Source: OFTM382 sp964448185 (GTDB lineage Bacteria; Planctomycetota; Phycisphaerae; Phycisphaerales; UBA1924). From it: a DNA stretch of 13,524 nt. A program made the translations under genes and the position numbers. The stretch lies in contig CAYUVO010000070.1 of the NCBI GenBank assembly GCA_964448185.1, forward strand, positions 1-13,524, read 5' to 3'. The first letter of the stretch is position 1. Each line of letters opens with the position of its first letter. Below the pieces are notes generated by a model. That model made no database searches, was not told the origin of the DNA, and worked only from the letters and a program-made list of their open reading frames with translations. Below, piece after piece: positions 6,147-13,524 of this stretch.

Positions 6147-8039
6147 TCACTCTTCGTGCCGCATGAGGCGTGTGAACGATGCGGCGAAGAGCGTGGTAAT
6201 CACCCATCCTGTTGCGATGTGGAATGGGAGATATATGTTCTTCACGAACCAGCCCCACTTGCTCGAACCCGAAGGCGTCCAGTACTCCTCTTGGTGAAGG
6301 CTTACCAAGGGGACAAACGCATCTGCTGAATATACGATGCTATTGAACGCCGGATAGGTTGCAACCCATCCGAGATTTGGTATCGCGGCAACCCACTGGA
6401 GTGCTGCAAGCCCTTCGGGGGGAGTATCAAAGGCTGATGCAGGAGATTCAGGGCGGGGGGTCAACCCCATCGACAACGCCTGATTCCATTCTTTCAGCAC
6501 GAGCGGCTGCGCTGGCTGCATGTTCGCGCCATCTCCAAGGCCAAACACACCAGCACTAATTAAAATGAAACCGGCGATCCAAACCAGTGCGTTCCACCGC
6601 GCATAGCCGAAGCCAAACATCAAGCCGAACATTTTTGTAGACGAACGATGAATCCAATGCTTGGCTTGCTGGAGCCACCACTCCCAGCTCTTCACCCTGT
6701 GCGCAACACCACACAGGGCAACTCCTGCAGCCAACCCGATTAGCCCCGCCCACCAAGGGCCCGTAATCGCAGGGACAGCTACTGAAAATACCACAAGCCC
6801 AATTGCAACTGTCCACCGTTCGCGTTCGCCAACAGGCTGATTCTTCAGCCGTTCTGCCTCTGGTTTACGGCTCAGACGGGCAAACTCTTGCATGGTCCTC
6901 GCGGCATCGTGCTCGCGACCCTGCTTGCGCAAGACACGGGCAAGTTGTTGATATGGTTGAGGGCTCGGAAGACGACCGAGATCGTCTTTGGGTTTTATTT
7001 TATATTCCGTTTTGTCGTGAAGTGCGAGCCACTCCAAACGTCGCTGCACATCAAGCGACGACTCGATCAAATTCGCTTCATAGACGCAATCGGTGAGCAG
7101 CAATCCACTTGGCCAAGGCTTGCGATCAAGGAGTGCTCCCAACCGACTTCCGGTGAGATTAAGCACGCCGTTTATTCTCGTATTTGATCGGATAAAGCTC
7201 CCCTCAACAACGGTACGCTCAGCTGAAAAAGCAGTTGATTCTATATGATTAAATGTCGCACAATGGCACACGAGATCCTTTTGGATTTTTGACCCCGCGA
7301 CACTCACCTCTCCTTCAGAATAAAAACCATGCTTGAACAGCACATTGCCTGCGATCGTTGTTCCCTCAAGGCTGATCGCTCTTTTTCCGATGCTGTTGAA
7401 TATTCCCCCAGAACAATCTACATCACCACGAACAGAAGCACCCGTTAGATGAATTTCACCTTCAGACCGAAACCCCTCCCGTAGAAAGAAACTCCCCTCA
7501 ACGACAACCTCGCCTGCTTCGATGGCGTCAAGTTGTTTATCCTTCCTATACACTGACGACATCGACAGACAGATGCCTCTACATCGTGACTGGATACACG
7601 CAAATCCGTCTGAGAGGATGCACCCTTGCAGGATTATCGTTCGATGTGCTGTAGCAAATGAAAGGCTCAGGAGTTCATTGAACCGAACAGCCCTCACGCG
7701 AATTGCATTTGTATGAATAAAAGGCTCGGCGACCGAATCGATCAGCAACCATCGAACAACTGCAGCAGATACCGACACCGACGGCACTGGGCGTGCATCC
7801 AACAGCGGCAAGGGCTCCCCCCCACTTATAGCTTTTTTCTCTGCGGCGATTGCTAGGTCAAGCCGATTCTGATAATCGGACGTCTTCCCCGTAAAGTCCG
7901 CGGCTTCTCCCGCCGCTGCGCACCGGACAACGAACTCGTCCGCTTCGGACAGATCGCCGAATTCCGCCTTCGCGAGTTCAACGAGCTTGTCGGTCCGCTG
8001 CTGCTCACCTGGGGTAAGGTCACGCTTGATCTTTGGCAT
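6147..8039 (-). CDS. Predicted beta-helix repeat membrane protein, unknown function
   Basis: A 630-residue protein resembling uncharacterised bacterial proteins that join a bactofilin/pentapeptide-like beta-helix to a membrane region. Residues 29-48 (SEADEFVVRCAAAGEAADF) are the usual N-terminal motif. About 110-305 holds irregular short repeats such as GEIHLTGASVRGDVDCSGG, GEVSVAGSKIQKDLVCH and GVLNLTGSRLGALLD, predicted as a right-handed beta-helix. PYQQLARVLRKQGREHDA (363-380) precedes membrane segments near 409-427, 429-449, 484-502 and 602-622. FGYARWNALVW and YSADAFVPLVSLHQEEYW are typical of the C-terminal region. ATG 8039 is preferred over ATG 8042 because of its spacing from GGGGG. 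Base composition differs from its neighbours: I count 25 G/C in 7201-7260. It begins 28 bases after the clpB stop on the same strand, so it may share a transcript. Recent acquisition is plausible; function is unknown. Confidence 0.8.
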   Translation of the reverse strand: MPKIKRDLTPGEQQRTDKLVELAKAEFGDLSEADEFVVRCAAAGEAADFTGKTSDYQNRLDLAIAAEKKAISGGEPLPLLDARPVPSVSVSAAVVRWLLIDSVAEPFIHTNAIRVRAVRFNELLSLSFATAHRTIILQGCILSDGFACIQSRCRGICLSMSSVYRKDKQLDAIEAGEVVVEGSFFLREGFRSEGEIHLTGASVRGDVDCSGGIFNSIGKRAISLEGTTIAGNVLFKHGFYSEGEVSVAGSKIQKDLVCHCATFNHIESTAFSAERTVVEGSFIRSNTRINGVLNLTGSRLGALLDRKPWPSGLLLTDCVYEANLIESSLDVQRRLEWLALHDKTEYKIKPKDDLGRLPSPQPYQQLARVLRKQGREHDAARTMQEFARLSRKPEAERLKNQPVGERERWTVAIGLVVFSVAVPAITGPWWAGLIGLAAGVALCGVAHRVKSWEWWLQQAKHWIHRSSTKMFGLMFGFGYARWNALVWIAGFILISAGVFGLGDGANMQPAQPLVLKEWNQALSMGLTPRPESPASAFDTPPEGLAALQWVAAIPNLGWVATYPAFNSIVYSADAFVPLVSLHQEEYWTPSGSSKWGWFVKNIYLPFHIATGWVITTLFAASFTRLMRHEE

Positions 8040-8067
8040 CATGCCCCCAAGCTTACATCGGGTGGCC

Positions 8068-10767
8068 CTACACCGCCTGCCCTTCACGTTTGCTGAAGGT
8101 CAGTGAACGCGACGAGCCATCGACAATGATCGTGTCGCCCGCGTTGAACTCGCCGGTGAGAATCTTGGTGGCCAGCGGGTTCTCGATGCGTTGCTGGATC
8201 GCTCGCTTGAGCGGGCGAGCGCCGTACGCCGGGTCCCAGCCTTCTTCAGCGATCAACGCTTTGGCGGCGTCTGTCAGCTCCAACACAATGTCTCGCTCGG
8301 CGAGACGTGCGCGCAACCGCTCGAGCTGAATCTCAACAATGCGCCCGATCTGTTCGCGGCCCAGCTGATGGAACACCACCACCTCGTCGATGCGGTTGAG
8401 CAGCTCGGGACGGAAGAACGCGCCGCGGGTTTCGATGTTGAGGCGTGCGTTGAGTTCGCCGCTGTCCATGTCTGGCGTCATGCCCTTGCCTGCAACATCA
8501 ACACCTGCACCGGTACGAATAAGATCGCGCACCGCTGCCTCGATCTCCCAATCTTCGGCGCCGCTCTCAGCCATCTGCTGAATCTTCTGGCTGCCCAGGT
8601 TGGACGTCATCACGATGATCGCGTTACGGAAGTCAACCGTCCGACCCTTGCCGTCGGTCAGGCGACCGTCGTCGAGTACCTGCAACAAAATGTTGAAGAC
8701 GTCCGGGTGCGCCTTCTCGACCTCATCGAGCAGAATCACCGAGTAGGGCCTGCGTCTGACCGTTTCGGTGAGCACGCCGCCTTCTTCGTACCCGACATAT
8801 CCGGGAGGCGCGCCGATGAGCCGACTGACCGCGTGCTTCTCCATGTATTCCGACATGTCGATCCGCACGACCGCGTCGTCGGTGTCGAACAAAAACTCGG
8901 CGAGCGCTTTGCACGTTTCGGTCTTGCCGACCCCGGTTGGCCCAAGGAACAAGAAGCTCCCGATGGGTTTGTCGGGATCACTCAGCCCCGCTCGACTCCT
9001 TCGCACCGCATCGCTCACCGCCGTCAATGCCGTGTCCTGACCGACAACTCTGTCCGTGAGACGTTCCTCCATGTGCGTGAGCTTGTCACGTTCTGATTCG
9101 ATGAGCCGCGACACGGGAATCCCCGTCCACCGCGCGACGATCTCGGCGATCTGATCCGCATCGACCTCCTCGCGGACGAGCGCGTCACCCCGAGCCTGTC
9201 GTTCATCGAGCGTGTGGCTTGCTTGTTCGAGCGAGTGTTCAAGCTCGCGCAGCTCGCCGTACTGAATCCGGGCCGCCGTTTCGAGATCGCCCCGTCGCTG
9301 GGCCTGCTCGAGCTCGGTCTTCTTCGCGTCGATGTCGGCCTTGAGATCTTTGACCCGATCGAGCTCGCCGCGCTCAGCATCCCATCGCGCCGACAACGCA
9401 GCGTTGCGTTCGCCGAGTTCGGCAAGGTCCCGCTCCACCCGTTCCAACTGCTTGGTACCGGGTTCTTTTTCGATCTTGATCGCTTCACGCTCGATTTCAA
9501 GCTGCATGATCTTACGTCGCAGGTCATCGAGTTCGCCCGGCATCGAGTCCGCTTCGATCCGCAGCTTGCTCGCCGCTTCGTCCATCAGGTCGATCGCTTT
9601 ATCGGGCAAGAACCGATCGGCGATGTACCGGTGGCTCAGGCTCGCCGCTGCGAGCAGAGCGTTGTCCTGAATGCGCACGCCGTGATGCGCTTCGTAGCGT
9701 TCTTTGAGTCCGCGCAGAATCGCCACGGTTTCTTCGACGCCCGGCTCATCGACCACGATGGGCTGGAACCGCCGCTCGAACGCTGCGTCTTTCTCGACGT
9801 GCTTGCGGTATTCATCGAGTGTGGTGGCACCGATGCACCGAAGTTCGCCGCGCGCGAGTGCTGGCTTGAGCAGATTGCCCGCCCCCACCGCTCCCTCAGC
9901 AGCGCCCGCGCCGATGATCGTGTGCAGCTCATCAATGAACAGAATCACCGAGCCCTCCGAAGCCTGCACCTCCCGAAGCACGCTCTTGAGGCGCTCTTCA
10001 AACTCGCCACGAAACTTGCTCCCCGCGAGCAGTGCGCCCACGTCGAGCGCCATGATGCGTTGGCCCGCCATGCTCGATGGGCAGTCACCGTTGACAATGC
10101 GCAGCGCAAGACCCTCAGCGATCGCGGTCTTGCCGACGCCGGGCTCGCCGATGAGCACGGGGTTGTTCTTCGTGCGCCGACTGAGCACCTGCATGCATCG
10201 ACGGATCTATTCATCGCGCCCGATCACCGGGTCGATCTTGCCCTCTTGTGCTTTCTGCGTCAGGTCGATCGCGTATTTCTTGAGCGCTTCATAGGTTGAC
10301 TCGGCGCCTTGATCCTGGATCGAATCCACGCCGCTCGCTGCGCGGATCTGCTCGATCGCCTTGATGAGCTTGGCGCGATCCACCGCGGTTACTTCTAACA
10401 GCGTCTTGGCCGCCGAGCGAACCTGCGTCAGCGCGATCAAAAGATGCTCGGTCGAGACGTACGCATCGCCCATCTCACGAGACTGCTTGTCCGCCTTGGC
10501 GAGGATCTCCATGATCTCTCGCCCGGATGCTCCGGTGCTTCCCTCGACCGTCGGCAAGCGTCCAAACTCGCCCGCCACCAGCGAAGCGATGCGACCCAGA
10601 TCTGCGCCGATCTTCTCTAGGACGCCTCGGGCCGGACCCGACGTGTCTTCGAGCAACGCCTCAAGAACGTGCAGCCCCCCCACTTCCGGATGCCCCTCAC
10701 CCAACGCCTTGGTCTGGGCATCGGCGAGCACCTGCTGAGCCATCGTGGTGAGCCGTTCTGGTCGCAT
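8068..10767 (-). pseudogene. clpB: ATP-dependent disaggregase ClpB, interrupted by an in-frame amber codon
   Basis: Hsp100 disaggregase that works with DnaK to rescue aggregated proteins in the cytoplasm. The reading frame has 900 codons including the final stop. ATG 10767 follows AAGGAGAT by eight bases; MRPERLTTMAQQVLADAQ is a normal ClpB N-terminus. Numbering through the amber: Clp N-domain 1-150, NBD1 with Walker A GEPGVGKT (207-214) and Walker B ILFIDE (275-280), coiled-coil middle domain about 405-535, NBD2 with Walker A GPTGVGKT (609-616) and Walker B VILLDE (677-682), and the C-terminal small domain with an insert of about 30 residues near 745-780. Codon 187 is TAG where the family has Glu (GRDE-stop-IRR, normally GRDEEIRR). 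The frame and every other motif are intact. This may be a sequencing error, a very recent nonsense mutation or readthrough; a working bipartite enzyme is unlikely because the break falls inside NBD1. The beta-helix gene follows closely. Confidence 0.9.
10207..10209 (-). other. clpB: In-frame TAG at codon 187 of clpB
   Basis: The minus strand reads GGG CGC GAT GAA TAG ATC CGT CGA. The family sequence expects GAG, so a single G-to-T change accounts for it. Without readthrough, the products would be a 186-residue N-domain fragment (10767-10207) and, only if translation re-started, a fragment of at most 708 residues from ATG 10194, which has no visible ribosome binding site. TAG also ends the genes at 2249 and 3340, so it is an ordinary stop codon in this organism. 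Confidence 0.9.
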
Positions 10768-10955
10768 GAGAAATCTCCTTCGATCAGAAGACTTGCAAGC
10801 GGCGCGCCCATCGGTCCATCACTCAATATCAGCGTTTACAGGGCTCTCGCAGGGGGTATGCGGCTGTGTTCTATGCCGTTGCCCGGCCCCGAAGACACCT
10901 AGCAACACCCGTTTACTGCCGATCTGGCACTCGCTCTGGTGTCTGTTGCCCACGC

Positions 10956-10998
10956 GGGGAGTTGGGGGGGCGACTTTGGGGGGAGGGAGCTGGGGGGG
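10956..10998 (+). other. G-quadruplex motif
   Basis: Five G-runs of 4, 7, 6, 3 and 7 bases are separated by AGTT (4), CGACTTT (7), A (1) and AGCT (4). This satisfies the canonical four-tract rule with loops of at most seven bases. The Gs are on the plus strand, which is the template strand for clpB. The motif lies about 190 bases upstream of the clpB start and directly abuts the inverted-repeat element. Confidence 0.7.
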
Positions 10999-11182
10999 TC
11001 TGGTACACAATCCGCGACCGGCGACTTTTTTGGCCCGAACCCGGGATGCAAGGGGGGCTGCCATCGCCGCGATACCCGGACTTCCCCTCGGTGGAGGCTT
11101 GCCCATCGATCGCGATCCCGACTCCCTGGGTTCGCCTAAAGGCTCGGACACAACACGCACCGGTCGCGGATTGTGCATCAGA
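10999..11182. repeat. 184-base element with 25-base terminal inverted repeats
   Basis: The left end (10999-11023) and the reverse complement of the right end (11158-11182) agree at 22 of 25 positions, including the uninterrupted 16-mer CACAATCCGCGACCGG. Pairing continues inside: GGC (11032-11034), GAACCC (11037-11042) and GGGA (11043-11046) match TCCC (11123-11126), GGGTTC (11128-11133) and GCC (11134-11136). The centre contains two related stretches, CCATCGCCGCGATACCCGGA and CCATCGATCGCGATCCCGA. No target-site duplication is evident. Candidates are a miniature inverted-repeat element, a REP-like repeat or a structured RNA; the sequence alone does not decide. Confidence 0.65.
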
Positions 11183-11325
11183 CTCTTCTGAGAATACCCC
11201 AAGACCGCACCCGATGCCCCCCATACCCTCCTGAGTTCTCGCATTTCGGGCTTTCTGGGGCTCTCCCGGTGCGAATCGGACCCCGCAAGCTCGAGAGCTT
11301 GAGAGCATCCATCGCCTCTTGAGAG

Positions 11326-11354
11326 TTGACCTCTGAGGGCGAGCCCGATACAAC
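11326..11354 (+). promoter_or_regulatory. Candidate sigma-70 promoter for the lipoprotein gene
   Basis: TTGACC (-35, five of six consensus bases), a 17-base spacer, and TACAAC (-10, four of six). Transcription would start near 11361, leaving a leader of about 105 bases before ATG 11467. The match is by consensus only. Confidence 0.45.
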
Positions 11355-11466
11355 AGCCAAGCGCCGAGTGCCTCTTGGAGGCCGTCGGCACGCCCGCTCA
11401 AGTAGCGCCGCTGCTGCCTGAGCGACCAACGCTCTCTGCCTGCACAGGCATCAGGAGATTGAACCC

Positions 11467-11766
11467 ATGCGTTCCGCTCGTCATTGCATGACCGCTGCCA
11501 CTCTCCTCGCCTTCACCGGCTTGGTCGCCCTCACCGGGTGCAGCACGTCGATCATCGGCCCCAGAACCGCGCACGATCCTGATGCCAGCCGCATCCGGCG
11601 CAACCCAACGCCCGAACTCCACACCCTCCACCAGACGCCCGACGACATCCAGAACGTCATCGCGATCATGGAGAATGAGAACAAACGGATGCTCCGCCAG
11701 GACATCGCGCGTGCGCTGCTACTCGATCGACCGAGTCGGCTCACGCCCGAACCCATCCCGTGGTAA
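11467..11766 (+). CDS. Small lipoprotein, unknown function
   Basis: Predicted membrane-anchored lipoprotein of 99 residues. ATG 11467 follows AGGAG at a usable distance. Residues 1-24 form a lipoprotein signal peptide (Arg-3, Arg-5, then a hydrophobic core), and LTGC at 22-25 is a good lipobox, so Cys25 should be lipidated after cleavage by signal peptidase II. The mature chain is short and polar. Residues 57-86 (TPDDIQNVIAIMENENKRML onward) look like one amphipathic helix, and the end, DRPSRLTPEP, reads like a conserved motif although I cannot name the family. It has its own candidate promoter upstream and an intrinsic terminator about 95 bases downstream, so it is probably monocistronic. 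Confidence 0.8.
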   Translation: MRSARHCMTAATLLAFTGLVALTGCSTSIIGPRTAHDPDASRIRRNPTPELHTLHQTPDDIQNVIAIMENENKRMLRQDIARALLLDRPSRLTPEPIPW

Positions 11767-11860
11767 AGATCGCAGCGAGCGACCTGTTGTCTTGACAACT
11801 CCGCGCGACGTGCTGATCTCGAGCACAGGCTGATCGAACACAAACAGACGTTTGCACCCA

Positions 11861-11893
11861 CTCCCCAACCGCCTTGGCTGGGGAGCGTTTTTT
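11861..11893 (+). terminator. Rho-independent terminator
   Basis: CTCCCC and GGGGAG form the stem, with possible further pairing inside the AACCGCCTTGGCT loop, followed by CG and a run of six T. It is placed to end rightward transcription from the lipoprotein gene. Confidence 0.8.
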
Positions 11894-11928
11894 ATGCCCC
11901 GAGAATGTATGAGCACGGGGACATGAAA

Positions 11929-11959
11929 GTACCCGCGCAGCCAAAGACCACGCGGGTAC
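11929..11959 (-). terminator. Probable terminator hairpin for the basic DNA-binding protein gene
   Basis: A perfect 9-bp stem, GTACCCGCG and CGCGGGTAC, with a 13-base loop lies about 43 bases beyond the stop at 12002. Read on the minus strand it is followed only by TTTCAT, so the T-tract is weak. The strong stem and its place between converging genes support a terminator role. Confidence 0.55.
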
Positions 11960-12001
11960 CTATTTCTGTTCATCAAGTTGCTTGGCCAATGCGGTCGGCT
12001 G

Positions 12002-12463
12002 TTACTTCGCGGTGTACTGCCCGCGGCTGACCTTCTTGATCTTCGGGCTCTTGAGCATGGTCTGGTTGACGATCGTGCGGAAGTTTGCCGCCGAAGTCTT
12101 GTACCCGGCCCTCTGGACCGCGTCCGCTGCTTCACTCACGCCCATGGTCTTGCCCTTGAGCAGTTTGGCCAGCGAATCATCGAGCTTCATCGAGTTCTTG
12201 GGACGCTTGCGACCGGTGACGCGAGCTGGCCCTCGGCCTGCCTTGCGAGCGCCGCTCTTGGCGGGACGACCACGCTTGGCGGGCGCGATTGCGCCAGGGC
12301 CCTTGAGCATCTCGATCTCGGCTTCGAGATCTTCGAGCTGAATGAGCAGCGAGTTGTGCTTGGCTTCGAGCGGGGCCAGGCCGCGCTGTCGGCGTTGAAG
12401 CTCGGCGTGGAGCGCGTTGGTATCGACCATCTCGAGCTTGGTTCGGCGTGTACGTTTGGCCAT
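12002..12463 (-). CDS. Basic DNA-binding protein: coiled coil, AT-hook and winged-helix-like domain
   Basis: Predicted cytoplasmic, probably nucleoid- or chromatin-associated protein of 153 residues. ATG 12463 has GGAG nine bases upstream; an in-frame start 14 codons earlier (12505) lacks such a site. Layout: basic N-terminus (MAKRTRRTK); a likely coiled coil at about 14-54 (ALHAELQRRQ to LEDLEAEIEML); a basic linker at 60-90 with KRGRPAK (63-69), which contains the AT-hook core RGRP, plus further Arg/Lys/Gly/Pro; and a C-terminal domain at 91-153. That domain (MGVSEAADAVQRAGYKT, NFRTIVNQTM, KIKKVSRGQYTAK) resembles winged-helix/HARE-HTH-type domains ending in a beta hairpin. Known AT-hooks bind the minor groove of AT-rich DNA; this role here is inferred. 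It lies downstream of parB on the same strand but is separated by about 200 bases with a hairpin. Confidence 0.8.
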   Translation of the reverse strand: MAKRTRRTKLEMVDTNALHAELQRRQRGLAPLEAKHNSLLIQLEDLEAEIEMLKGPGAIAPAKRGRPAKSGARKAGRGPARVTGRKRPKNSMKLDDSLAKLLKGKTMGVSEAADAVQRAGYKTSAANFRTIVNQTMLKSPKIKKVSRGQYTAK

Positions 12464-12612
12464 GTGTCGGTTCTCCGCGATAAGAGGGAGTCGTGTTCTA
12501 TGCACCTGGTATGAAGACCCGGAAGAAGAAACCGGGGCCGGTGCGCTGTAAAGAAGAACCTATTACTAGCCAGTTCAACATGCAATGTCATCATGCGCAA
12601 GCAAACAATATT

Positions 12613-12654
12613 ACATCGCCGACCATAATCCGAACGAAGATTATGGCGAGATGT
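12613..12654 (-). terminator. Hairpin downstream of parB, possible weak terminator
   Basis: CCATAATC and GATTATGG form a perfect 8-bp stem around CGAACGAA, and ACATC/GATGT extend it across a small internal loop. It begins eight bases after the parB stop in the direction of transcription. The bases that follow (AATATTGTTTG) are T-rich but not a clean tract. It could instead be an operator for the next gene. The surrounding stretch is noticeably more AT-rich than the coding DNA. Confidence 0.4.
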
Positions 12655-12661
12655 ACTGCAT

Positions 12662-13524
12662 TCACAACGAATGATCGGCGAGCCCCATCCGGTCGAGCAC
12701 GCTCTCGAAGTGTTCGAGGCCGTAGAACGTAAGGGTCATCGAACCTTTCTTCCCCGTGCGATCGGTCTTGATCGAAACCTTCGTCCCCAGGCGATCTCCC
12801 AGGCGGCGCTCAAGATCCATGATCGCCGGTGAACGCCCGGCGACGCTCGGCACTGTTTTTCCCGCAGCAACCCGGCCCGCTTTGATTCTTCGTTCGAGTT
12901 CACGCACCGACCATTGATGCTCGATAGTGGAAACTGCCCATGCTCGCCGCCGGTCGCTTTGAGATTCACCCAGCAGCGCCCGGCCGTGACCCATGCTCAA
13001 ACGCCCACGCGAAAGTTCGTCGAGAATCACCTCATCGAGTTCGAGCAGCCGAAGCAAGTTGGTCACACTCGACCGGTCGAGCCCCACTCTCTGAGAAACT
13101 TCCGCGTGCGTCAGCGAGAACCTCGAACACAGCTCCCGCAACGCGGTCGCCCGCTCGACGACATTGAGATCCTCGCGTTGCAAGTTCTCGATCAGCGCAA
13201 CCTCCGCCGAATCCTGATCTGACATCTCGCGGCTCAAGGCTGGGATGGTTGCAAGACCCGCCAGTTGTGCAGCACGCCACCTGCGTTCACCCGCGATGAG
13301 TTCCCAACGCGGCGATGCCGTAGGCCCCAGGTCTCGAACGAGGATTGGCTGGATGAGGCCGTGGCTCTTGATAGAGTCCGATAACTCTTGCGTGGCAACT
13401 TCGTCAAAGACACGTCGCGGTTGTGCTGGGTTGGGTGTGATGGCACGGAGGTCTAGCTCCATAACCCTGTTCTTGGTCGAGACTTGCGAGGTTGCCGCGC
13501 CCAAGCTGTTGAGTACGTCTTCGT
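12662..13524 (-). CDS. parB: Chromosome-partitioning protein ParB (5' end outside window)
   Basis: CTP-dependent DNA clamp that loads at parS sites and drives chromosome segregation with ParA. The frame stays open to the right edge; the residues before the TTG at 13504 read EDVLNS, which fits the usual ParB leader, so the true start probably lies outside. Visible domains: box I (NPAQPRRVFDE, then ELSDSIKSHGLIQPILVR), the CTP-binding box II GERRWRAAQLAG, the IENLQREDLNVVERATAL motif, and a helix-turn-helix (THAEVSQRVGLDRSSVTNLL) for parS recognition. The C-terminal dimerisation region ends at a TGA at 12662. All motifs expected of a chromosomal ParB are present. ParA would typically be encoded just upstream, beyond the window. 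No parS-like palindrome was noticed here. Confidence 0.95.
   Translation of the reverse strand, partial: EDVLNSLGAATSQVSTKNRVMELDLRAITPNPAQPRRVFDEVATQELSDSIKSHGLIQPILVRDLGPTASPRWELIAGERRWRAAQLAGLATIPALSREMSDQDSAEVALIENLQREDLNVVERATALRELCSRFSLTHAEVSQRVGLDRSSVTNLLRLLELDEVILDELSRGRLSMGHGRALLGESQSDRRRAWAVSTIEHQWSVRELERRIKAGRVAAGKTVPSVAGRSPAIMDLERRLGDRLGTKVSIKTDRTGKKGSMTLTFYGLEHFESVLDRMGLADHSL

Larger units (their letters stand above)
10768..11466. other. 699-base intergenic region between divergent clpB and lipoprotein genes
   Basis: No convincing gene is present: the open frames here are low-complexity translations of G-rich or structured DNA, without ribosome binding sites or family motifs. 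From left to right it holds the clpB leader (good AAGGAGAT site; no CIRCE operator or sigma-32 promoter recognised), a run of G-tracts (10956-10998), a 184-base inverted-repeat element (10999-11182), a short palindrome AAGCTCGAGAGCTT at 11287-11300, and a sigma-70-like promoter (11326-11354) facing the lipoprotein gene. Confidence 0.7.

Noticed and set aside
8068..10194. Separate shortened ClpB starting at ATG 10194
   Set aside because: No Shine-Dalgarno site precedes it, and it would lack the first part of NBD1; the frame continues upstream through one TAG into a normal ClpB N-domain.
11128..11145. Possible tRNA T-arm (GGGTTCGCC)
   Set aside because: The loop lacks the conserved A and no acceptor, D or anticodon arm can be drawn around it.
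10819..11391. 190-codon open frame on the minus strand in the clpB upstream gap
   Set aside because: Low-complexity Pro/Arg/Ser sequence produced by G-rich and inverted-repeat DNA; no ribosome binding site or family motif.

Overview
The window looks like chromosomal DNA of a GC-rich planctomycete, most likely of the class Phycisphaerae. This is inferred from two secreted proteins with degenerate PEP-CTERM-type tails ending in an Arg cluster, a lipoprotein and an AT-hook/winged-helix basic protein of planctomycete flavour, high GC in most genes, and several GTG/TTG start candidates. No rRNA, tRNA, CRISPR array, transposase or phage gene was seen.

Layout, left to right. 1-854 (-): 5' part of dnaE, the replicative DNA polymerase III alpha subunit. 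1151-1840 (+): secreted PEP-CTERM-like protein with the signature of an internal thioester domain. About 1992-2249 (+): small membrane protein ending at an intrinsic terminator. 2286-5043 (-): a probable two-gene unit, gamma-glutamyltransferase followed by a class IV PLP aminotransferase. 5187-6143 (+): second secreted PEP-CTERM-like protein. 6147-8039 (-): large protein with a predicted beta-helix and membrane segments, lower in GC than its neighbours. 8068-10767 (-): clpB, intact apart from one in-frame amber codon. 10768-11466: a 699-base gap with a G-quadruplex motif, a 184-base inverted-repeat element and a candidate promoter. 11467-11766 (+): small lipoprotein. 12002-12463 (-): basic DNA-binding protein with coiled coil, AT-hook and C-terminal winged-helix-like domain. 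12662-13524 (-): parB, cut by the right edge.

Housekeeping genes (dnaE, clpB, parB) are interleaved with lineage-specific secreted and membrane proteins. Two functional links can be argued: GGT with the aminotransferase (gamma-glutamyl peptide and amino-acid turnover), and clpB with the beta-helix membrane gene 28 bases downstream on the same strand (possible co-transcription). The most notable observations are the amber codon in clpB, the thioester-type Cys/Gln pair in a PEP-CTERM protein, the compositionally distinct beta-helix gene, and the structured clpB/lipoprotein intergenic region.
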